DNA of 22,403 bases, taken from the NCBI GenBank assembly GCA_934120735.1, contig CAKOVA010000033.1, positions 1 to 22,403 of the forward strand, given 5' to 3'. This stretch comes from an uncultured Prevotella sp. (GTDB lineage: Bacteria; Bacteroidota; Bacteroidia; Bacteroidales; Bacteroidaceae). This document shows, in pieces, positions 22,328 to 22,403 of the stretch; the first letter of the stretch is position 1, and each line of letters begins with the position of its first letter. Below the pieces are notes generated by a model. That model worked only from the letters and a program-made list of their open reading frames with translations, ran no database searches and was not told the DNA's origin. Both the position numbers and the translations under genes were made by a program.

Positions 22328-22403
22328 GTACGCTCGGCATGAGCATTATCTAACGGGTGGAAGTCCCGAGTAAGCCCTAATAGCGGGAATTACATAGCCA
22401 AGA
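22328..22403 (+). mobile_element. Possible 5' end of a group II intron, cut by the window edge
   Basis: Right behind the terminator, GTACGC (22328-22333) resembles the GUGYG 5' end of group II introns. It is followed by a GCTC-GGCAT-GAGC hairpin (22332-22344) and ACGGGTGGAAGTCCCG (22353-22368), a GGGTG.AAGTCCC-type element that recurs near the start of bacterial group II introns. Class IIC introns insert just downstream of intrinsic terminators, which fits. No reverse transcriptase is visible because the window stops after 76 bases, so the call is tentative. Confidence 0.45.

Overview
The window looks like a chromosomal segment of a Bacteroidales bacterium, most likely Prevotella or a close relative (Prevotellaceae). 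The gene content is typical of that order: a GLPGLI protein, an HU-related protein with a C-terminal tail, DUF4924, DUF5053-like and HmuY-like proteins, and a C-terminal tail of the Prevotella secreted-protein type. Nearly every transcription unit is also preceded by the Bacteroidetes sigma-ABfr promoter pattern TTG/TTTG, about 19-20 bases, then TAnnTTTG (often TACCTTTG). Shine-Dalgarno sequences are mostly absent.

Layout from left to right. 1-3732: a truncated reading frame, then a GLPGLI gene overlapping a large TonB-receptor-like outer-membrane protein that appears to start with TTG. 3733-4320: a decayed intergenic stretch holding an IS1182-like transposase remnant. 4343-5381: an HU-like gene and a tiny 'smalltalk'-like membrane peptide, closed by two tandem terminators. 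5527-7225: a PAP2 phosphatase and the tRNA methyltransferase gene trmO, with a probable frameshift near its end. 7340-8406 (minus): tatA-tatC. 8769-9400: a two-gene unit of small proteins, the second DUF5053-like, with dyad symmetry around the promoter. 9422-9574: an orphan promoter and a small hairpin that could define a small RNA. 9661-13408 (minus): prfC, rfbD, DUF4924 and a LysE-family exporter. 13464-14661 (plus): a ROK-family sugar kinase with a GC-rich, structured leader of about 185 bases.

14822-16368 (minus): a AAA ATPase/DUF4143 gene whose stop codon overlaps the start of an orphaned C-terminal domain of a secreted protein. 16369-17147: an AT-rich gene desert with an orphan terminator. 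17148-21862 (plus): a probable haem-acquisition operon of two paralogous surface-lipoprotein genes, a TonB-dependent receptor and an HmuY-like lipoprotein. 22190-22274: tRNA-Ser(UGA), followed by a strong terminator. The last ~75 bases resemble the 5' end of a group II intron inserted just behind that terminator.

The most interesting items are the two-paralog lipoprotein/HmuR/HmuY operon, the structured ROK leader RNA, the truncated group II intron candidate, the orphan promoter-hairpin unit near 9.5 kb, and the in-frame open stretch beyond the stop of the HU-linked peptide. All family names come from recognising motifs by eye; no database search was possible.
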